64,000 bases of DNA from Leclercia sp. 29361 (GCF_011290365.1 NZ_CP049786.1:4836001-4900000), one strand, 5' to 3'. Counted from the first letter of the stretch, positions 18,096 to 28,405 are shown. Notes: a model not told the origin generated them from the letters alone. Program-made: numbers and translations.

Positions 18096-18375
18096 ACTCT
18101 CTAATCTGGCAGCTGAAGATTTTGAAGCAATCTATGAATACACATGGCGTCGTTTCGGCCCGTTACAGGCCGACAAATATACAAATGAACTGGACGGACT
18201 GCTGAAGTTGCTGGCAAGAAATCCGTTAATGGGAAGGGATTGTCAAAACCTGATTGACGGTGCGCGTCGGCATGATTACGGGCAGCATGCCATATTCTAT
18301 CGGCACGCGGATGACGCTATTTTTGTCATCCGCATCCTGCATCAGCAAATGGACCCTTTACGACATTTCCGCTAG
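18088..18375 (+). CDS. ParE-type toxin
   Basis: A 95-residue RelE/ParE-superfamily toxin; ParE relatives poison DNA gyrase. The fold signature is present: LSNLAAEDFEAIYEYTWRRFG at the N-terminus, then LLKLLARNPLMGRDCQ, DYGQHAIFYRH and the closing VIRILHQQMDPLRHF, which matches the conserved 'RILH..MD...HL' end of the family. It overlaps parD by 8 bases in another frame. The stop is only 5 bases before the convergent fabY stop, so the module sits tightly inside the fdhE-fabY gap. Confidence 0.9.
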   Translation: MYRLSNLAAEDFEAIYEYTWRRFGPLQADKYTNELDGLLKLLARNPLMGRDCQNLIDGARRHDYGQHAIFYRHADDAIFVIRILHQQMDPLRHFR

Positions 18376-18380
18376 CACCA

Positions 18381-19370
18381 CTACTCTTCCTCGTTACCGC
18401 CCTCTTCATACGCACCAAACGGCTTCGCGGGTAGCACGATATAGGTTCCTTCAAATACTGCGCCAGACGTCTCGTCACCGAACAGTTCCACCAGCATCTG
18501 CACGCGGGCTTTGCGGCCGCGGGCCAGTCGGTCGAGATCGCCGCTCAGCGAGCCTAAATCCGCCACTGCGCTCGGCTTGCCGCTGATAGGACGGCTGTAA
18601 CGAATATGGGCATCGGCGAGGATGATAGTGCCGCCAAGATGACGCTCGCGCAGCATCAGCCAGATGAGTCCCCAGCCGGTGAGCGTCGCCAGCGAGAACA
18701 GGCTGCCGGCAAACAGGGTGTGGTGCGGATTCTGATTGCCGCTCTCCGGCATGGTGGTGATGAATTTTTGCCCGGTATACTGTTGAATGCGTACCCCCAT
18801 CTTTTCGCTCAGGGGGATGTGCTGATACCAGGCCTGCTGCAGCTGACCACACCAGTCGGCACGATGCAGAATATCATCCAGCGAGGCGATGGGTTTGATC
18901 ATCAAAAAGTGGCGAATCGGGGTGGTTTGCGGGGTAGTGATTTCGCCCTGGTTGATAAAACCCAGCTTGGCAAAGAACTCCACCGCATCTTCGCGCGCGC
19001 TACAGGTGACGCGCTTCACGCCCTCCTGACGGGCAACAGACTCCAGCGTCATCGCCATCAGCGTGCCGAGACCTTTGTCCTGCACAGAAGGGTGCACCGC
19101 CATAAAGCGGATGGAGGCTTCGTTATCGGCATTGATGTACAGCCGCCCGACGGCGACCAGGTTGCCCTCTTCATCCATCACCATCTGGTGATGCGCCATG
19201 GCGTCCCAGGCGTCGCGTTCCGACCCTTTCGGCTGATGTAAGGGCTTACGCAACATCTCCCAGCGGAACTGGTAGTAAAGCGCTAACTCTTCTTCCGTTT
19301 GCGGTACTCGAAGGTGATACATAGCTGTACTCTCTCTTGTTACCCGCGGCCGTACCATCAGCTCACTCAT
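18381..19370 (-). CDS. fabY: Acetoacetyl-ACP synthesis protein FabY (YiiD)
   Basis: A 329-residue cytoplasmic protein of two domains. An N-terminal GNAT acetyltransferase (about residues 15-150) has the acetyl-CoA loop [17 protein letters not shown]-terminal hot-dog thioesterase-like domain (about 180-325) has [17 protein letters not shown]. It matches E. coli YiiD over its whole length, with the same acidic end EEGGNEEE. In E. coli it has been assigned a part in starting fatty acid synthesis. It is the last gene of yihX-yihY-dtd-fabY; its start overlaps the dtd stop by 4 bases. Confidence 0.94.
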   Translation of the reverse strand: MSELMVRPRVTRESTAMYHLRVPQTEEELALYYQFRWEMLRKPLHQPKGSERDAWDAMAHHQMVMDEEGNLVAVGRLYINADNEASIRFMAVHPSVQDKGLGTLMAMTLESVARQEGVKRVTCSAREDAVEFFAKLGFINQGEITTPQTTPIRHFLMIKPIASLDDILHRADWCGQLQQAWYQHIPLSEKMGVRIQQYTGQKFITTMPESGNQNPHHTLFAGSLFSLATLTGWGLIWLMLRERHLGGTIILADAHIRYSRPISGKPSAVADLGSLSGDLDRLARGRKARVQMLVELFGDETSGAVFEGTYIVLPAKPFGAYEEGGNEEE

Positions 19371-19804
19371 ACCTGGAGCCAGAACGTGACGGGGCCATCA
19401 TTTACCAGCGAGACCTGCATATCTGCAGCGAATCGTCCGGTCTGTGTATGCATCTCTTGCTGACGGCAACGGTCAACAAAGTATTCATATAACGCTTCTG
19501 CCCGATCCGGCGCCGCTCCTTTTGAGAAGCCCGGGCGCATGCCGCGCTCGGTATCGGCTGCCAGCGTAAACTGCGACACCACCAGCACGCTGCCCCCCGC
19601 CTGCTGCACGTTGAGGTTCATTTTGCCTTCCGCATCGCTGAAGACACGGTACCCCAACACGCGCTCGCATAAGCGGTTGGCCTTTTGCTCGTCATCATCC
19701 CTTTCGACACCTAACAAGACTAAAAGTCCTGGGCCAATTTCACCCGTCACCTCTCCCTCCACGGTGACGCTGGCACGGGTTACGCGCTGGATTAATGCAA
19801 TCAT
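19367..19804 (-). CDS. dtd: D-aminoacyl-tRNA deacylase
   Basis: Removes D-amino acids (and glycine from tRNA-Ala) from mischarged tRNA in the cytoplasm. It is 145 residues. The conserved SQFTLA (about residue 78) and the NDGPVTF motif (about 137), whose Gly-Pro forms the cross-subunit chiral selection site, are both present. The ATG at 19804 overlaps the yihY stop by 4 bases. A longer in-frame reading upstream runs into yihY and lacks homology. It is coupled to fabY downstream. Confidence 0.97.
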   Translation of the reverse strand: MIALIQRVTRASVTVEGEVTGEIGPGLLVLLGVERDDDEQKANRLCERVLGYRVFSDAEGKMNLNVQQAGGSVLVVSQFTLAADTERGMRPGFSKGAAPDRAEALYEYFVDRCRQQEMHTQTGRFAADMQVSLVNDGPVTFWLQV

Positions 19805-20682
19805 GGTTGGTCTGCTTCTCGTCGTTTTTCGGCTTCGGCCGCTTTTTTTAGTTCGCGATATACCCCGAGAGTGACAGTAATCTCGGCGCCAAGCAAGACG
19901 ATACACCACGTCCAGTAAACCCAGAGGAACAAAATGGGGATCACTGCCAGCACGCCATAAATCAGCTGATAGGAGGGGAACATGGTGATGTAAAGCGCGA
20001 AGCCTTTCTTGCCCAGTTCGAAAAGCAGAGCGGCCACCATCGCCCCCACCATCGCATCCCGGTTAGGTACGCGCGTGGTAGGAACAATGCTGTACAACAA
20101 CCAGAACGCGAGCCAGGACAAGAGCAGCGGGAAGATACGCAGCACATCGTCAATCACACTGTTGAGTTCGCTGGCCCAGCGTAACGAGAGCAGATAAGAG
20201 CTGATCGCCAGGCTGGCCCCGGCCAGTAGCGGCCCCAGGGTCAGGATCATCCAGTACACCGCAAACGAGTAAACTTTGGGGCGTGCCCGGGTGCTGCGCC
20301 AGATGGTATTGAGCGCGCTATCAATGGCGTACATCAGCAGCAGCGCGGTGACAATAAGCCCACACGCCCCAACCGCGGTCATCTTGCTGGAGTTAGCGAC
20401 AAACTGCTCGATGTAATTCTGAATCACATCCCCGGTGGCGGGCATGAAGTTGGCAAAGACAAAATGGCGGAGCTGCAGGCTGACATCCGAAAACATCGGA
20501 AAGGCGGCAAAAAGGGCAAAAATAACGGCCACCAGCGGCACCAGCGACAACAACGACACGTAGGCGAGGTTACCTGCCAGCGTGGTCATGTTGTCCTCAT
20601 CGATGCGGTGCCAGAGGAGTTTTAGCCACGCACGCAGCGGTCGGGTGTGGTGGCTGGCTTTTTGATGAACGGTTTTTAGCAT
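19801..20682 (-). CDS. yihY: YihY/virulence factor BrkB family inner-membrane protein
   Basis: A 293-residue inner-membrane protein with about six hydrophobic segments, once mis-assigned as RNase BN. The family openings [22 protein letters not shown] and [22 protein letters not shown] are intact. The tail after residue 270 is charged and cytoplasmic ([15 protein letters not shown]). The function is unknown; some relatives are proposed transporters. It overlaps yihX upstream by 7 bases and dtd downstream by 4. Confidence 0.95.
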   Translation of the reverse strand: MLKTVHQKASHHTRPLRAWLKLLWHRIDEDNMTTLAGNLAYVSLLSLVPLVAVIFALFAAFPMFSDVSLQLRHFVFANFMPATGDVIQNYIEQFVANSSKMTAVGACGLIVTALLLMYAIDSALNTIWRSTRARPKVYSFAVYWMILTLGPLLAGASLAISSYLLSLRWASELNSVIDDVLRIFPLLLSWLAFWLLYSIVPTTRVPNRDAMVGAMVAALLFELGKKGFALYITMFPSYQLIYGVLAVIPILFLWVYWTWCIVLLGAEITVTLGVYRELKKAAEAEKRREADQP

Positions 20683-21275
20683 AACTGCTTCGCAAAGTAG
20701 TCGGGGATCGTCTGTTTTCCGGTCACCAGAATTGACGTGATACCCAACTGGTTAGCTCCCTCTATATTATCGACGTTATCGTCAAAAAAGATGGCGTCGG
20801 CGGCAGAGAATCCTTCTGCCTGCAGAACGGCCTGGTAGATCCGCGCTTCCGGTTTACGCATCCCCATCTCCTGAGACAGATAGATCTTGTCCGCCGCCGC
20901 TTTCACGTCAGGATATTCTTCCGGCCAGAAAGTCGTGTGCAGACGGTTGGTATTGGACAGCACCACCACCCGATGCCCCTGCTCGCGCAGCTTGTGCATG
21001 ATGGCAATCACCTCGGGACGAATGCCGACAAAAATCGCCTGCCAGCCGTGGGAGAACTGTTCGTAACTGAGGGGGAGTTCCATCTCATGGCAGAGCTTTT
21101 CGGCAAATTGTTCATCCGAAATCTCACCGCGCTCATGCTGATGGAAGGCGTCGCCCATCGTAAAACTTTGCTTAAGCGTCGCCAGCGGAACGCGGCTGAA
21201 ATCACTCCATGTTCCCAGCACACGATTGAAGTCGATATCGACGATTACGTTTCCTAAATCAAAGATATAGAGCAT
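20676..21275 (-). CDS. yihX: Alpha-D-glucose-1-phosphate phosphatase YihX (HAD family)
   Basis: A HAD-superfamily phosphatase of 199 residues that in E. coli prefers glucose-1-phosphate. Motif I is FDLGNVIVD (the first Asp is the nucleophile), motif II is VVLSNTN, motif III is the Lys in [10 protein letters not shown] and motif IV is FFDDNVDN. It is the first gene of the yihX-yihY-dtd-fabY unit, separated from the sulfoquinovose regulator gene upstream by 118 bases. Confidence 0.95.
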   Translation of the reverse strand: MLYIFDLGNVIVDIDFNRVLGTWSDFSRVPLATLKQSFTMGDAFHQHERGEISDEQFAEKLCHEMELPLSYEQFSHGWQAIFVGIRPEVIAIMHKLREQGHRVVVLSNTNRLHTTFWPEEYPDVKAAADKIYLSQEMGMRKPEARIYQAVLQAEGFSAADAIFFDDNVDNIEGANQLGITSILVTGKQTIPDYFAKQLC

Positions 21276-21362
21276 GTGTTTCTCCTTTTCGCCGTGAAAA
21301 GTAACTGTAGCGGGAAAGAAGATGTTTGGCTATGCGCCAGCGCCAGCTTAGAGAAAGGAAGG

Positions 21363-21380
21363 CACGGCCCGCAGGCCGTG
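21363..21380. terminator. Hairpin after yihW, before yihX
   Basis: CACGGCC-CGCA-GGCCGTG, a perfect 7-base stem in the 118-base gap. On the minus strand it is followed by CCTTCCTTTCTC rather than a clean T-run, so it is a weak candidate terminator for yihVW. Confidence 0.45.
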
Positions 21381-21393
21381 AAAGCAAAAACCG

Positions 21394-22194
21394 TTAACCG
21401 GCCTCTTGTTCATCACCCGGATTCACTTCAACGACCTCAACCTTGCTGGATTTCAGATGCGTTTGCAGGGCAGAGCCGGGAAGTTTATCGGTGAAGAGCG
21501 CCGTGGCCTGCGCCACGTTACCGACCTCCACCGCAGCAGAGGCGTGATACTTCGTATGATCGGCCGCGAGTAAAATATGCCGGGAGTGGGCCATCATGGT
21601 CTTCGCCACGCTGGCTTCGTTGACATCAAATTCCATCAGCGCACCGTCGGGTTCAATCGCCCCGACGCTGGTCACCAGGTAGTCGGCCCGGAATCCAGAC
21701 ACAAATGCCGTGGCCGCCGGCCCGATAATGCCCCCGTTGTGTGGCCGCAGCGTACCGCCGGGCACCATCACCTCAAAGCGCGGATTTTTGTAGAGAATAT
21801 GCGCAACCCGCAGGCTGTTGGTGATGATACGCAGATGGTTATGGTTAAGCAGCGCCCGGGCAACGTGTTCAACCGTCGTGCCGATGGTGATAAACAGGGT
21901 CGAGCCATCGGGAATATAGTCAGCAATGGCCTCGGCTATCGCCCGCTTCTCTTCAGTCAGGGAGACTTCGCGCTGCTCAAACGCCGTGTTAACCACGCTG
22001 GAAGCCCTGCCTGCACCGCCATGATGACGTGTTATCAGCCCCTGGTCGCTCAGTTTGCGGATATCCCGGCGCACCGTTTGCGTGGAAACATCCAGCAGAT
22101 TCGCCAGTTCATCAATGTTCATATAGCCACGATCGGCAATCAGCGTCAGCAGTTGATCGTGCCGCGGGTTGCCGGTCAGTTCGGTAAGGCTCAT
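21394..22194 (-). CDS. csqR: DeoR-family regulator of sulfoquinovose catabolism (CsqR/YihW)
   Basis: Repressor of the sulfoquinovose genes in E. coli, relieved by sulfoquinovose or its glycerol derivative. It is 266 residues. The DeoR helix-turn-helix is YMNIDELANLLDVSTQTVRRDI (about residues 24-45) and the sugar-phosphate-isomerase-like effector domain includes TIGTTVEHVAR and DHTKYH. It is almost identical to E. coli YihW for the first 90 residues, but has a different C-terminal tail. The ATG at 22194 is chosen for its AGAGGA site; an upstream reading adds 32 residues without homology. It lies 34 bases after yihV on the same strand. Confidence 0.95.
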   Translation of the reverse strand: MSLTELTGNPRHDQLLTLIADRGYMNIDELANLLDVSTQTVRRDIRKLSDQGLITRHHGGAGRASSVVNTAFEQREVSLTEEKRAIAEAIADYIPDGSTLFITIGTTVEHVARALLNHNHLRIITNSLRVAHILYKNPRFEVMVPGGTLRPHNGGIIGPAATAFVSGFRADYLVTSVGAIEPDGALMEFDVNEASVAKTMMAHSRHILLAADHTKYHASAAVEVGNVAQATALFTDKLPGSALQTHLKSSKVEVVEVNPGDEQEAG

Positions 22195-22228
22195 GGGCTG
22201 TCCTCTGAAAACCATCACGCCCCGCATT

Positions 22229-23125
22229 TTATACAAAAAGTGACAAAAAAGAGCGGGTTTGATCACAGTCGGGTATACCTGCGCGCCCACCGGGCCTGGT
22301 GCATTTCAGTGCCGCGACGGCACTGGCAAAACGCACGGCCTCTGCTGAAGGGGTTTGTTGCGCCAGGCTCACCGCCAGCGCGCCGTGAAAAACATCCCCG
22401 GCTCCCGTCGTATCAACCACGTCAACGGGAAAGCCGGGCTGATGGCGAAGCTCGCCATTCTCGAGCCAGTAACAGCCATCACGGCCCTGGGTGACATACA
22501 CATGTCCATTTGTGAGCGTTTGTGCTTTTTTTAACGCGTCGAGTGGATCATCAACCTGCGTTAAACGCTTCAGGCCCGGTGCAGAAAAAGCCACATGATC
22601 GCTCAGAACAACGAGTTCAGCGATATCCTGCGGGGTGACATCTGCATCAAGCAACGTTGGCACGCCCTGCTGACGGGCAAGGGTAAATGCCTGCCTGGCC
22701 CCCTCATGCCAGCGTACATCGGCTAAGACCATATCCCACTGCGAAAAGTCGATATTCTTAAGCCAGTCTGCCGTCACAGGAAGATCGGCGCTGGGGTAAT
22801 TCGCGATAACACGCTCACCACTTGCATCCACCAGCACGGCCGATTGTGACGAGCGGGCCCCTTTTACGACGAGGGTGTGACGCGTATTTACCCCCAGGGA
22901 TTCCAGCTCCGCGAGTAATCTTCTGCCGGTATCGTCATCCCCCACCCGGCCAATAAAATCCACTTTCGCTCCCAGTTTTGCAGCTGCCACCGCCGCCGTT
23001 GCCGCCGGGCCTCCGCCCACTTCCGTATAATCTTTTGCGACATATTTTCCACCTTCTTTCGGTAAATCATCGAGATACCAGATGCGATCCAGCACGGTAA
23101 TGCCGACACAAACAATGCGAGTCAT
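22229..23125 (-). CDS. yihV: 6-deoxy-6-sulfofructose kinase
   Basis: Phosphorylates 6-deoxy-6-sulfofructose at C1 with ATP, the third step of the sulfo-EMP pathway. It is a 298-residue PfkB/ribokinase-family protein as in E. coli. The N-terminal GGGPAATAAVAAAKLG (about residue 39) and the C-terminal signature DTTGAGDVFHGALA, with its catalytic Asp, are intact. The ATG at 23125 matches E. coli; an earlier in-frame start lacks homology. The gene is divergent from yihU and shares its regulatory region, and it leads into csqR. Confidence 0.96.
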   Translation of the reverse strand: MTRIVCVGITVLDRIWYLDDLPKEGGKYVAKDYTEVGGGPAATAAVAAAKLGAKVDFIGRVGDDDTGRRLLAELESLGVNTRHTLVVKGARSSQSAVLVDASGERVIANYPSADLPVTADWLKNIDFSQWDMVLADVRWHEGARQAFTLARQQGVPTLLDADVTPQDIAELVVLSDHVAFSAPGLKRLTQVDDPLDALKKAQTLTNGHVYVTQGRDGCYWLENGELRHQPGFPVDVVDTTGAGDVFHGALAVSLAQQTPSAEAVRFASAVAALKCTRPGGRAGIPDCDQTRSFLSLFV

Positions 23126-23190
23126 GGTGATTCCTTCTGCGTTTTCTGATGCTCTCATTTTAATTTCACAAAATGTTTAAAAAGTGACCC

Positions 23191-23261
23191 GTGTCAATTT
23201 TTTGACTATAAATTACAAATACGATCAAAAACAGACAACACAAACGCTCAATAATTGACAC
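23191..23261. promoter_or_regulatory. Divergent yihV/yihU control region with GTGTCAATT inverted repeats
   Basis: The 155-base gap carries GTGTCAATT (23191-23199) and its inverse AATTGACAC (23253-23261), 62 bp apart. Extra TTGAC and TGTGACA words lie beside them (23202-23206, 23264-23270). The segment is strongly A/T-rich. CsqR, encoded by the second gene to the left, is the obvious candidate binder. An AGGAGAG ribosome site for yihU follows. Confidence 0.55.
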
Positions 23262-23280
23262 GATGTGACAGGAGAGAAGC

Positions 23281-24177
23281 ATGTCAGCAATTGCCTTTAT
23301 CGGTTTAGGACAGATGGGCGCGCCAATGGCGAAGAATCTGTTGAAACAGGGCCACCAGCTTCGCGTCTTCGATGTAAACCCCCAGGCGGTTCAGGCGCTG
23401 GCAGACAGCGGCGCTCAGGCAGCGGCAACCCCTGCGCAGGCGGCAACCGATGCCGAGTTTGTCATCACCATGCTGCCAAACGGCGACCTGGTGCGCACCG
23501 TATTGTTCGGTGAGCACGGCGTTTGCGAGGGGCTATCCCGCGACGCGCTGGCGATTGATATGTCCACCATCCACCCGCTGCAGACCGACGCGCTGATCCG
23601 CGACATGGCTAAGCAGGGTTTCAGCCTGATGGACGTACCTGTCGGGCGCACATCAGACCATGCCATCGCCGGAACGCTGCTTCTGCTGGCGGGCGGCACG
23701 ACCCAACAGGTTGAGCGTGCAACACCGGTCTTAATGGCGATGGGCAATGAACTGATTAACGCTGGCGGACCGGGGATGGGTATCCGCGTGAAGCTTATCA
23801 ATAACTATATGAGTATCGCCCTGAACGCACTTTCTGCTGAAGCCGCCGTCCTGTGCGAAGCGCTCGGCCTCTCCTTTGATGTGGCCCTGAAAGTGATGAG
23901 CGGCACCCCTGCAGGTAAGGGCCACTTCACGACCTCCTGGCCGAATAAGGTCCTGAAAGGGGATCTTACCCCGGCCTTTATGATCGATCTGGCGCATAAG
24001 GATCTGGGGATCGCACTGGACGTGGCAAACCAGCTCCACGTCCCGATGCCGCTGGGGGCTGCCTCCCGCGAAGTCTACAACCAGGCGCGCGCCGCCGGAC
24101 GCGGACGCGAAGACTGGACGGCCATTCTTGAACAGGTTCGCGCATCCGCCGGGCTGAATAATCACACAGATAAGTAA
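23281..24177 (+). CDS. yihU: 3-sulfolactaldehyde reductase
   Basis: NADH-dependent reductase that turns 3-sulfolactaldehyde into 2,3-dihydroxypropane-1-sulfonate, the product the cell exports. It is 298 residues of the beta-hydroxyacid dehydrogenase family. [13 protein letters not shown] (residues 8-20) is the dinucleotide-binding loop, [16 protein letters not shown] the substrate-binding loop and VKLINNYMS holds the catalytic Lys. It matches E. coli YihU in length. It is first of yihU-T-S-Q-P-O, 10 bases before yihT. Confidence 0.96.
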   Translation: MSAIAFIGLGQMGAPMAKNLLKQGHQLRVFDVNPQAVQALADSGAQAAATPAQAATDAEFVITMLPNGDLVRTVLFGEHGVCEGLSRDALAIDMSTIHPLQTDALIRDMAKQGFSLMDVPVGRTSDHAIAGTLLLLAGGTTQQVERATPVLMAMGNELINAGGPGMGIRVKLINNYMSIALNALSAEAAVLCEALGLSFDVALKVMSGTPAGKGHFTTSWPNKVLKGDLTPAFMIDLAHKDLGIALDVANQLHVPMPLGAASREVYNQARAAGRGREDWTAILEQVRASAGLNNHTDK

Positions 24178-24187
24178 GGACTGAGGA

Positions 24188-25063
24188 ATGACGATGTACA
24201 CCCTGAAAGATATCACTCGACCTTCCGGCGGCTTTGCCATGCTGGCCGTCGACCAGCGTGAAGCGATGCGCCTGATGTTTGCTGCGGCAGGTGCGCCAGT
24301 GCCGGTGACCGATAAGCATCTGACAGATTTTAAGGTCAACGCAGCCAAAATCCTGTCGCCGTACGCCTCCGCTATCCTGGTCGACCAGCAGTTCTGCTAT
24401 CGCCAGATCGTTGAGCAGCAGGCGGTCGCCAGGAGCTGCGCGATGATTGTGGCGGCTGATGAGTTTATTCCCGGGAACGGCATACCCGTCGACAGCGTGG
24501 TGATTGATAAAAATATTGATGCCCGGGCGGTCAGACGCGATGGTGGCAAAGCGCTGAAACTGCTGGTGCTGTGGCGAAGCGATGAAGATCCGCAGCAGCG
24601 TCTGGAGATGGTGTCGACGTTTAATCAGCTGTGCCATGACAACGGGCTGCTCAGCATTATCGAGCCGGTGGTGCGTCCGCCGCGTCGCGGTGCCGGTTTT
24701 GACCGCGAACAGGCCATCATCGATGCGGCGAAAGAGCTGGGCGACAGCGGGGCCGATCTCTATAAGGTGGAGATGCCGCTGTTCGGCAAAGGCACGCAGC
24801 AGGCGCTGCTGGCCGCCTCACAAAGGCTGAACGACAACATCGCCATGCCGTGGGTGATCCTCTCCTCGGGGGTGGACGATAAATTGTTCCCCCGCGCGGT
24901 GAGTGTGGCGATGCAGGCGGGAGCCTCCGGCTTCTTAGCCGGTCGCGCCGTCTGGTCATCGGTGATTGGCCTGCCGGACACGGACCTGATGCTCCGCGAT
25001 ATTTCCGTACCAAAATTGCAGCGTCTGGGCGAGATCGTCGACGAAATGATGGCCCGCCGTTAA
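24188..25063 (+). CDS. yihT: 6-deoxy-6-sulfofructose-1-phosphate aldolase
   Basis: Class I aldolase that splits sulfofructose-1-phosphate into dihydroxyacetone phosphate and sulfolactaldehyde. It is 291 residues (E. coli 292). The Schiff-base lysine is in [11 protein letters not shown] near residue 190, and the sulfonate/phosphate-binding part includes [11 protein letters not shown] and [14 protein letters not shown] ends 7 bases before the ATG; a second ATG two codons later is possible but gives a less usual length. Confidence 0.96.
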   Translation: MTMYTLKDITRPSGGFAMLAVDQREAMRLMFAAAGAPVPVTDKHLTDFKVNAAKILSPYASAILVDQQFCYRQIVEQQAVARSCAMIVAADEFIPGNGIPVDSVVIDKNIDARAVRRDGGKALKLLVLWRSDEDPQQRLEMVSTFNQLCHDNGLLSIIEPVVRPPRRGAGFDREQAIIDAAKELGDSGADLYKVEMPLFGKGTQQALLAASQRLNDNIAMPWVILSSGVDDKLFPRAVSVAMQAGASGFLAGRAVWSSVIGLPDTDLMLRDISVPKLQRLGEIVDEMMARR

Positions 25064-25077
25064 GAAAGGACCCGAAC

Positions 25078-26319
25078 ATGAAATGGTTTAATACCCTGAG
25101 CCATAACCGCTGGCTCGAACAAGAGACCGACCGCATTCTCGATTTTGGCAAAAACGCCGCAGTCCCCACCGGTTTTGGCTGGCTGGGCAACAACGGTCAG
25201 ATCCGCAGCGATATGGGCACCCATCTGTGGATCACCGCCCGCATGCTGCACGTCTATGCGGTCGCCGCAAACATGGGCCGCCCCGGCGCTTACGCCCTGG
25301 TGGAGCACGGCATCAACGCCCTGAATGGCCCGCTGCGCGATAAGCAACACGGGGGCTGGTACGCCTGCGTCAACGATGAAGGCGTGATTGATGCCTCCAA
25401 GCAGGGCTACCAGCACTTCTTCGTGCTGCTGGGGGCGGCGAGCGCCGTCACCACCGGTCATCCGCAGGCACGTAAGCTGCTGGACGATGCCATCGAGGTG
25501 ATTGAGCGCTATTTCTGGAGCGAACAGGAGCAGATGTGCCTCGAGTCCTGGGATGAAGCCTTCAGCAAAACTGAAGACTACCGCGGGGGCAACGCCAATA
25601 TGCACGCCGTGGAAGCCTTCCTGATCGTCTATGACGTGACCCACGACCGTAAATGGCTCGACCGTGCCCTGCGCATCGCCTCGGTGATTATTCACGACGT
25701 GGCCCGGAAAGGTGAGTATCGGGTCAACGAGCATTTCGACACCGACTGGAACCCGATCCGCGACTACAACATCGACAACCCGGCGCACCGTTTCCGCGCT
25801 TACGGCGGTACGCCGGGGCACTGGATCGAGTGGGGCCGCCTGATGTTGCACCTGCGCGCCGCGCTGGAAGCACGCTTTGAAACGCCGCCGGAATGGCTGC
25901 TGGAAGATGCCAAAGGGCTGTTCCACGCCACCATTCGTGACGCCTGGGCGCCCGACGGGGCAGATGGTTTTGTCTACTCCGTGGACTGGGATGGCAAGCC
26001 GATCGTCCGCGAACGCGTGCGCTGGCCGATCGTCGAAGCGATGGGAACAGCCTGGGCGCTCTATACCGTCACCGGCGAGGCGCAGTACGAAGCCTGGTAT
26101 CAGAAGTGGTGGGATTACTGCATCAAATACCTGATGGATTACGAAAATGGCTCCTGGTGGCAGGAACTGGATACCAATAACGAAGTGACCACTAAGGTCT
26201 GGGACGGCAAGCAGGATATTTATCATCTGCTGCACTGCCTGGTGATCCCCCGATTGCCGCTGGCGCCGGGGTTAGCCCCTGCCGTTGCCGCCGGATTACT
26301 GGATAGCCAGGCCAAATAA
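25078..26319 (+). CDS. yihS: Sulfoquinovose isomerase
   Basis: Converts sulfoquinovose to 6-deoxy-6-sulfofructose; E. coli YihS also acts on aldoses and ketoses such as mannose. It is 413 residues of the N-acylglucosamine 2-epimerase-like (alpha/alpha)6 barrel fold. The catalytic histidines can be placed in [24 protein letters not shown] and DIYHLLHCL. The next gene is yihQ after only 16 bases. In E. coli, yihR lies at this point, and it is missing here. Confidence 0.96.
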   Translation: MKWFNTLSHNRWLEQETDRILDFGKNAAVPTGFGWLGNNGQIRSDMGTHLWITARMLHVYAVAANMGRPGAYALVEHGINALNGPLRDKQHGGWYACVNDEGVIDASKQGYQHFFVLLGAASAVTTGHPQARKLLDDAIEVIERYFWSEQEQMCLESWDEAFSKTEDYRGGNANMHAVEAFLIVYDVTHDRKWLDRALRIASVIIHDVARKGEYRVNEHFDTDWNPIRDYNIDNPAHRFRAYGGTPGHWIEWGRLMLHLRAALEARFETPPEWLLEDAKGLFHATIRDAWAPDGADGFVYSVDWDGKPIVRERVRWPIVEAMGTAWALYTVTGEAQYEAWYQKWWDYCIKYLMDYENGSWWQELDTNNEVTTKVWDGKQDIYHLLHCLVIPRLPLAPGLAPAVAAGLLDSQAK

Positions 26320-26335
26320 TAAAGTCGGAGTTTTT

Positions 26336-28360
26336 ATGCGTACCCTACACAATATTGACCTGAAAAATAACGAAAGTGGTTTCACCCTGCGCTGGCAGGA
26401 CCGCCTGATTTTGTCCCACTCCGCCGGAGCCCCTTGCCTGTGGATCGGCGCCGGTGAGGCCGATATTGAGATGTTCCGCGGCAATTTCAGCATTAAAGAC
26501 AAGCTTAACGAAAAGATTGCCCTGACGGACGCCACCGTCACGCAGCAAACCTCGGGCTGGGCAATCCGCTTTACCCGCGGCGATGCGGTAAGCGCCACGC
26601 TGCTGGTGGGCGTGGATACGGAAGGCCGTCTGGAGCTGAAGCTTAAAAATGATGCCACCAGCCATAACCGTATCTGGCTGCGGCTGGCGGCTCAGCCTGA
26701 AGATCATATCTACGGCTGCGGGGAGCAGTTCTCGTACTTCGATCTGCGCGGCAAGCCGTTCCCGCTGTGGACCAGCGAGCAGGGCGTGGGCCGTAACAAG
26801 CAGACCCTGGTGACCTGGCAGGCGGACTGCAAAGAGAACGCGGGCGGCGATTACTACTGGACCTTCTTCCCGCAGCCGACCTTCGTCAGCACCCAGAAGT
26901 ACTACTGCCACGTCGATAACAGCTGCTACATGAATTTCGACTTCAGTGCGCCGAACTTCCACGAGCTGGCGTTCTGGGAAGATAACGCCACGCTGCGCTT
27001 CGACTGTGCCGAAACCTATGTCGATCTGCTGGAAAAACTCACCGGCTTGCTGGGCCGTCAGCCCGAGCTGCCGGACTGGGTATACGATGGCGTGACGCTG
27101 GGCATTCAGGGCGGCACCGACGTGTGCCAGCAAAAGCTCGATGTCATGCGCAACGGCGGCGTGAAGGTGAACGGCATTTGGGCGCAGGACTGGTCCGGGA
27201 TCCGTATGACCTCATTCGGCAAACGGGTGATGTGGAACTGGAAGTGGAACAGCGAGCTTTATCCACAGCTTAATGAGCGAATTGCGCAGTGGAAACAGGA
27301 AGGGGTGCAGTTCCTCTCCTATATCAACCCCTATGTCGCCAGCGATCGTGATTTGTGCGAAGCGGCCTCGTCGCGCGGCTATCTGACCAAAAACGCCGAC
27401 GGCCAGGACTACCACGTCGAGTTCGGCGAGTTCTACGCGGGCGTGATCGACCTGACCAACCCGGAAGCTTACGACTGGTACAAAGAGGTTATTAAAAAGA
27501 ACCTGATCGAGCTGGGCTGCAGCGGCTGGATGGCCGATTTCGGTGAGTATCTGCCGACAGACACCTTCCTGCATAACGGCGTCAGCGCGGAGATCATGCA
27601 TAACGCCTGGCCTGCGCTGTGGGCAAAATGTAACTACGAGGCGCTGGAAGAGACCGGCAAGCTTGGGGAGATCCTGTTCTTTATGCGTGCGGGTTACACC
27701 GGCAGCCAGAAGCACTCGGTGATGATGTGGGCGGGCGATCAAAACGTCGACTGGAGTCTGGACGACGGCCTGGCATCGGTGGTTCCGGCGGCGCTCTCGC
27801 TGGCGATGACCGGGCATGGCCTGCACCACAGCGACATCGGCGGGTACACCACCCTGTTCGAGATGAAACGCAGCAAAGAGCTGCTGCTGCGCTGGTGCGA
27901 CTTTAGCGCCTTCACCCCGATGATGCGTACCCATGAAGGCAACCGTCCGGGTGATAACTGGCAGTTTGATGGTGATGCCGACACGATCGCTCACTTCGCG
28001 CGGATGACCACCGTCTTCACCACCCTGAAACCCTATATCAAAGATGCCGTCGCGCAGAACGCGAAAAGCGGCCTGCCGGTGATGCGCCCGCTGTTCCTGC
28101 ACTACGAGGATGACGCCCGGACTTACTCGCTGAAATATCAGTATCTGTTTGGCCGCGATCTGCTGGTGGCGCCCGTGCACGAAGAGGGTCGTCATGACTG
28201 GACGCTTTATTTGCCAGAGGACAGCTGGGTAAATGCGTGGACGGGAGAAACCTGTCAGGGCGGTGATATCACCGTCACCGCCCCTATCGGCAAGCCACCG
28301 GTGTTTTATCGTCAGCAAAGTGAATGGGCAGACCTGTTTGGCACCTTACGTCATATCTGA
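26336..28360 (+). CDS. yihQ: Sulfoquinovosidase, GH31
   Basis: Hydrolyses sulfoquinovosyl glycerol and similar glycosides to sulfoquinovose inside the cell. It is 674 residues (E. coli 678). The GH31 nucleophile is the Asp in GWMADFGEYLP and the acid/base is the Asp in WAGDQNVDWS (E. coli Asp405 and Asp472). Most of the middle of the protein is nearly identical to E. coli; the first 25 residues differ. The ATG at 26336 is the start; an in-frame opening 17 codons upstream overlaps yihS and shows no homology. A perfect hairpin separates it from yihP. Confidence 0.97.
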   Translation: MRTLHNIDLKNNESGFTLRWQDRLILSHSAGAPCLWIGAGEADIEMFRGNFSIKDKLNEKIALTDATVTQQTSGWAIRFTRGDAVSATLLVGVDTEGRLELKLKNDATSHNRIWLRLAAQPEDHIYGCGEQFSYFDLRGKPFPLWTSEQGVGRNKQTLVTWQADCKENAGGDYYWTFFPQPTFVSTQKYYCHVDNSCYMNFDFSAPNFHELAFWEDNATLRFDCAETYVDLLEKLTGLLGRQPELPDWVYDGVTLGIQGGTDVCQQKLDVMRNGGVKVNGIWAQDWSGIRMTSFGKRVMWNWKWNSELYPQLNERIAQWKQEGVQFLSYINPYVASDRDLCEAASSRGYLTKNADGQDYHVEFGEFYAGVIDLTNPEAYDWYKEVIKKNLIELGCSGWMADFGEYLPTDTFLHNGVSAEIMHNAWPALWAKCNYEALEETGKLGEILFFMRAGYTGSQKHSVMMWAGDQNVDWSLDDGLASVVPAALSLAMTGHGLHHSDIGGYTTLFEMKRSKELLLRWCDFSAFTPMMRTHEGNRPGDNWQFDGDADTIAHFARMTTVFTTLKPYIKDAVAQNAKSGLPVMRPLFLHYEDDARTYSLKYQYLFGRDLLVAPVHEEGRHDWTLYLPEDSWVNAWTGETCQGGDITVTAPIGKPPVFYRQQSEWADLFGTLRHI

Positions 28361-28368
28361 TAAGGCTC

Positions 28369-28390
28369 GCCCGCAGGGAGACCTGCGGGC
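28369..28390 (+). promoter_or_regulatory. Intercistronic hairpin between yihQ and yihP
   Basis: GCCCGCAGG-GAGA-CCTGCGGGC: a perfect 9-base stem with a GNRA tetraloop and no T-run. It is more likely an RNA-stabilising element than a terminator. Confidence 0.65.
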
Positions 28391-28405
28391 AGACGGAGAA
28401 CAATA

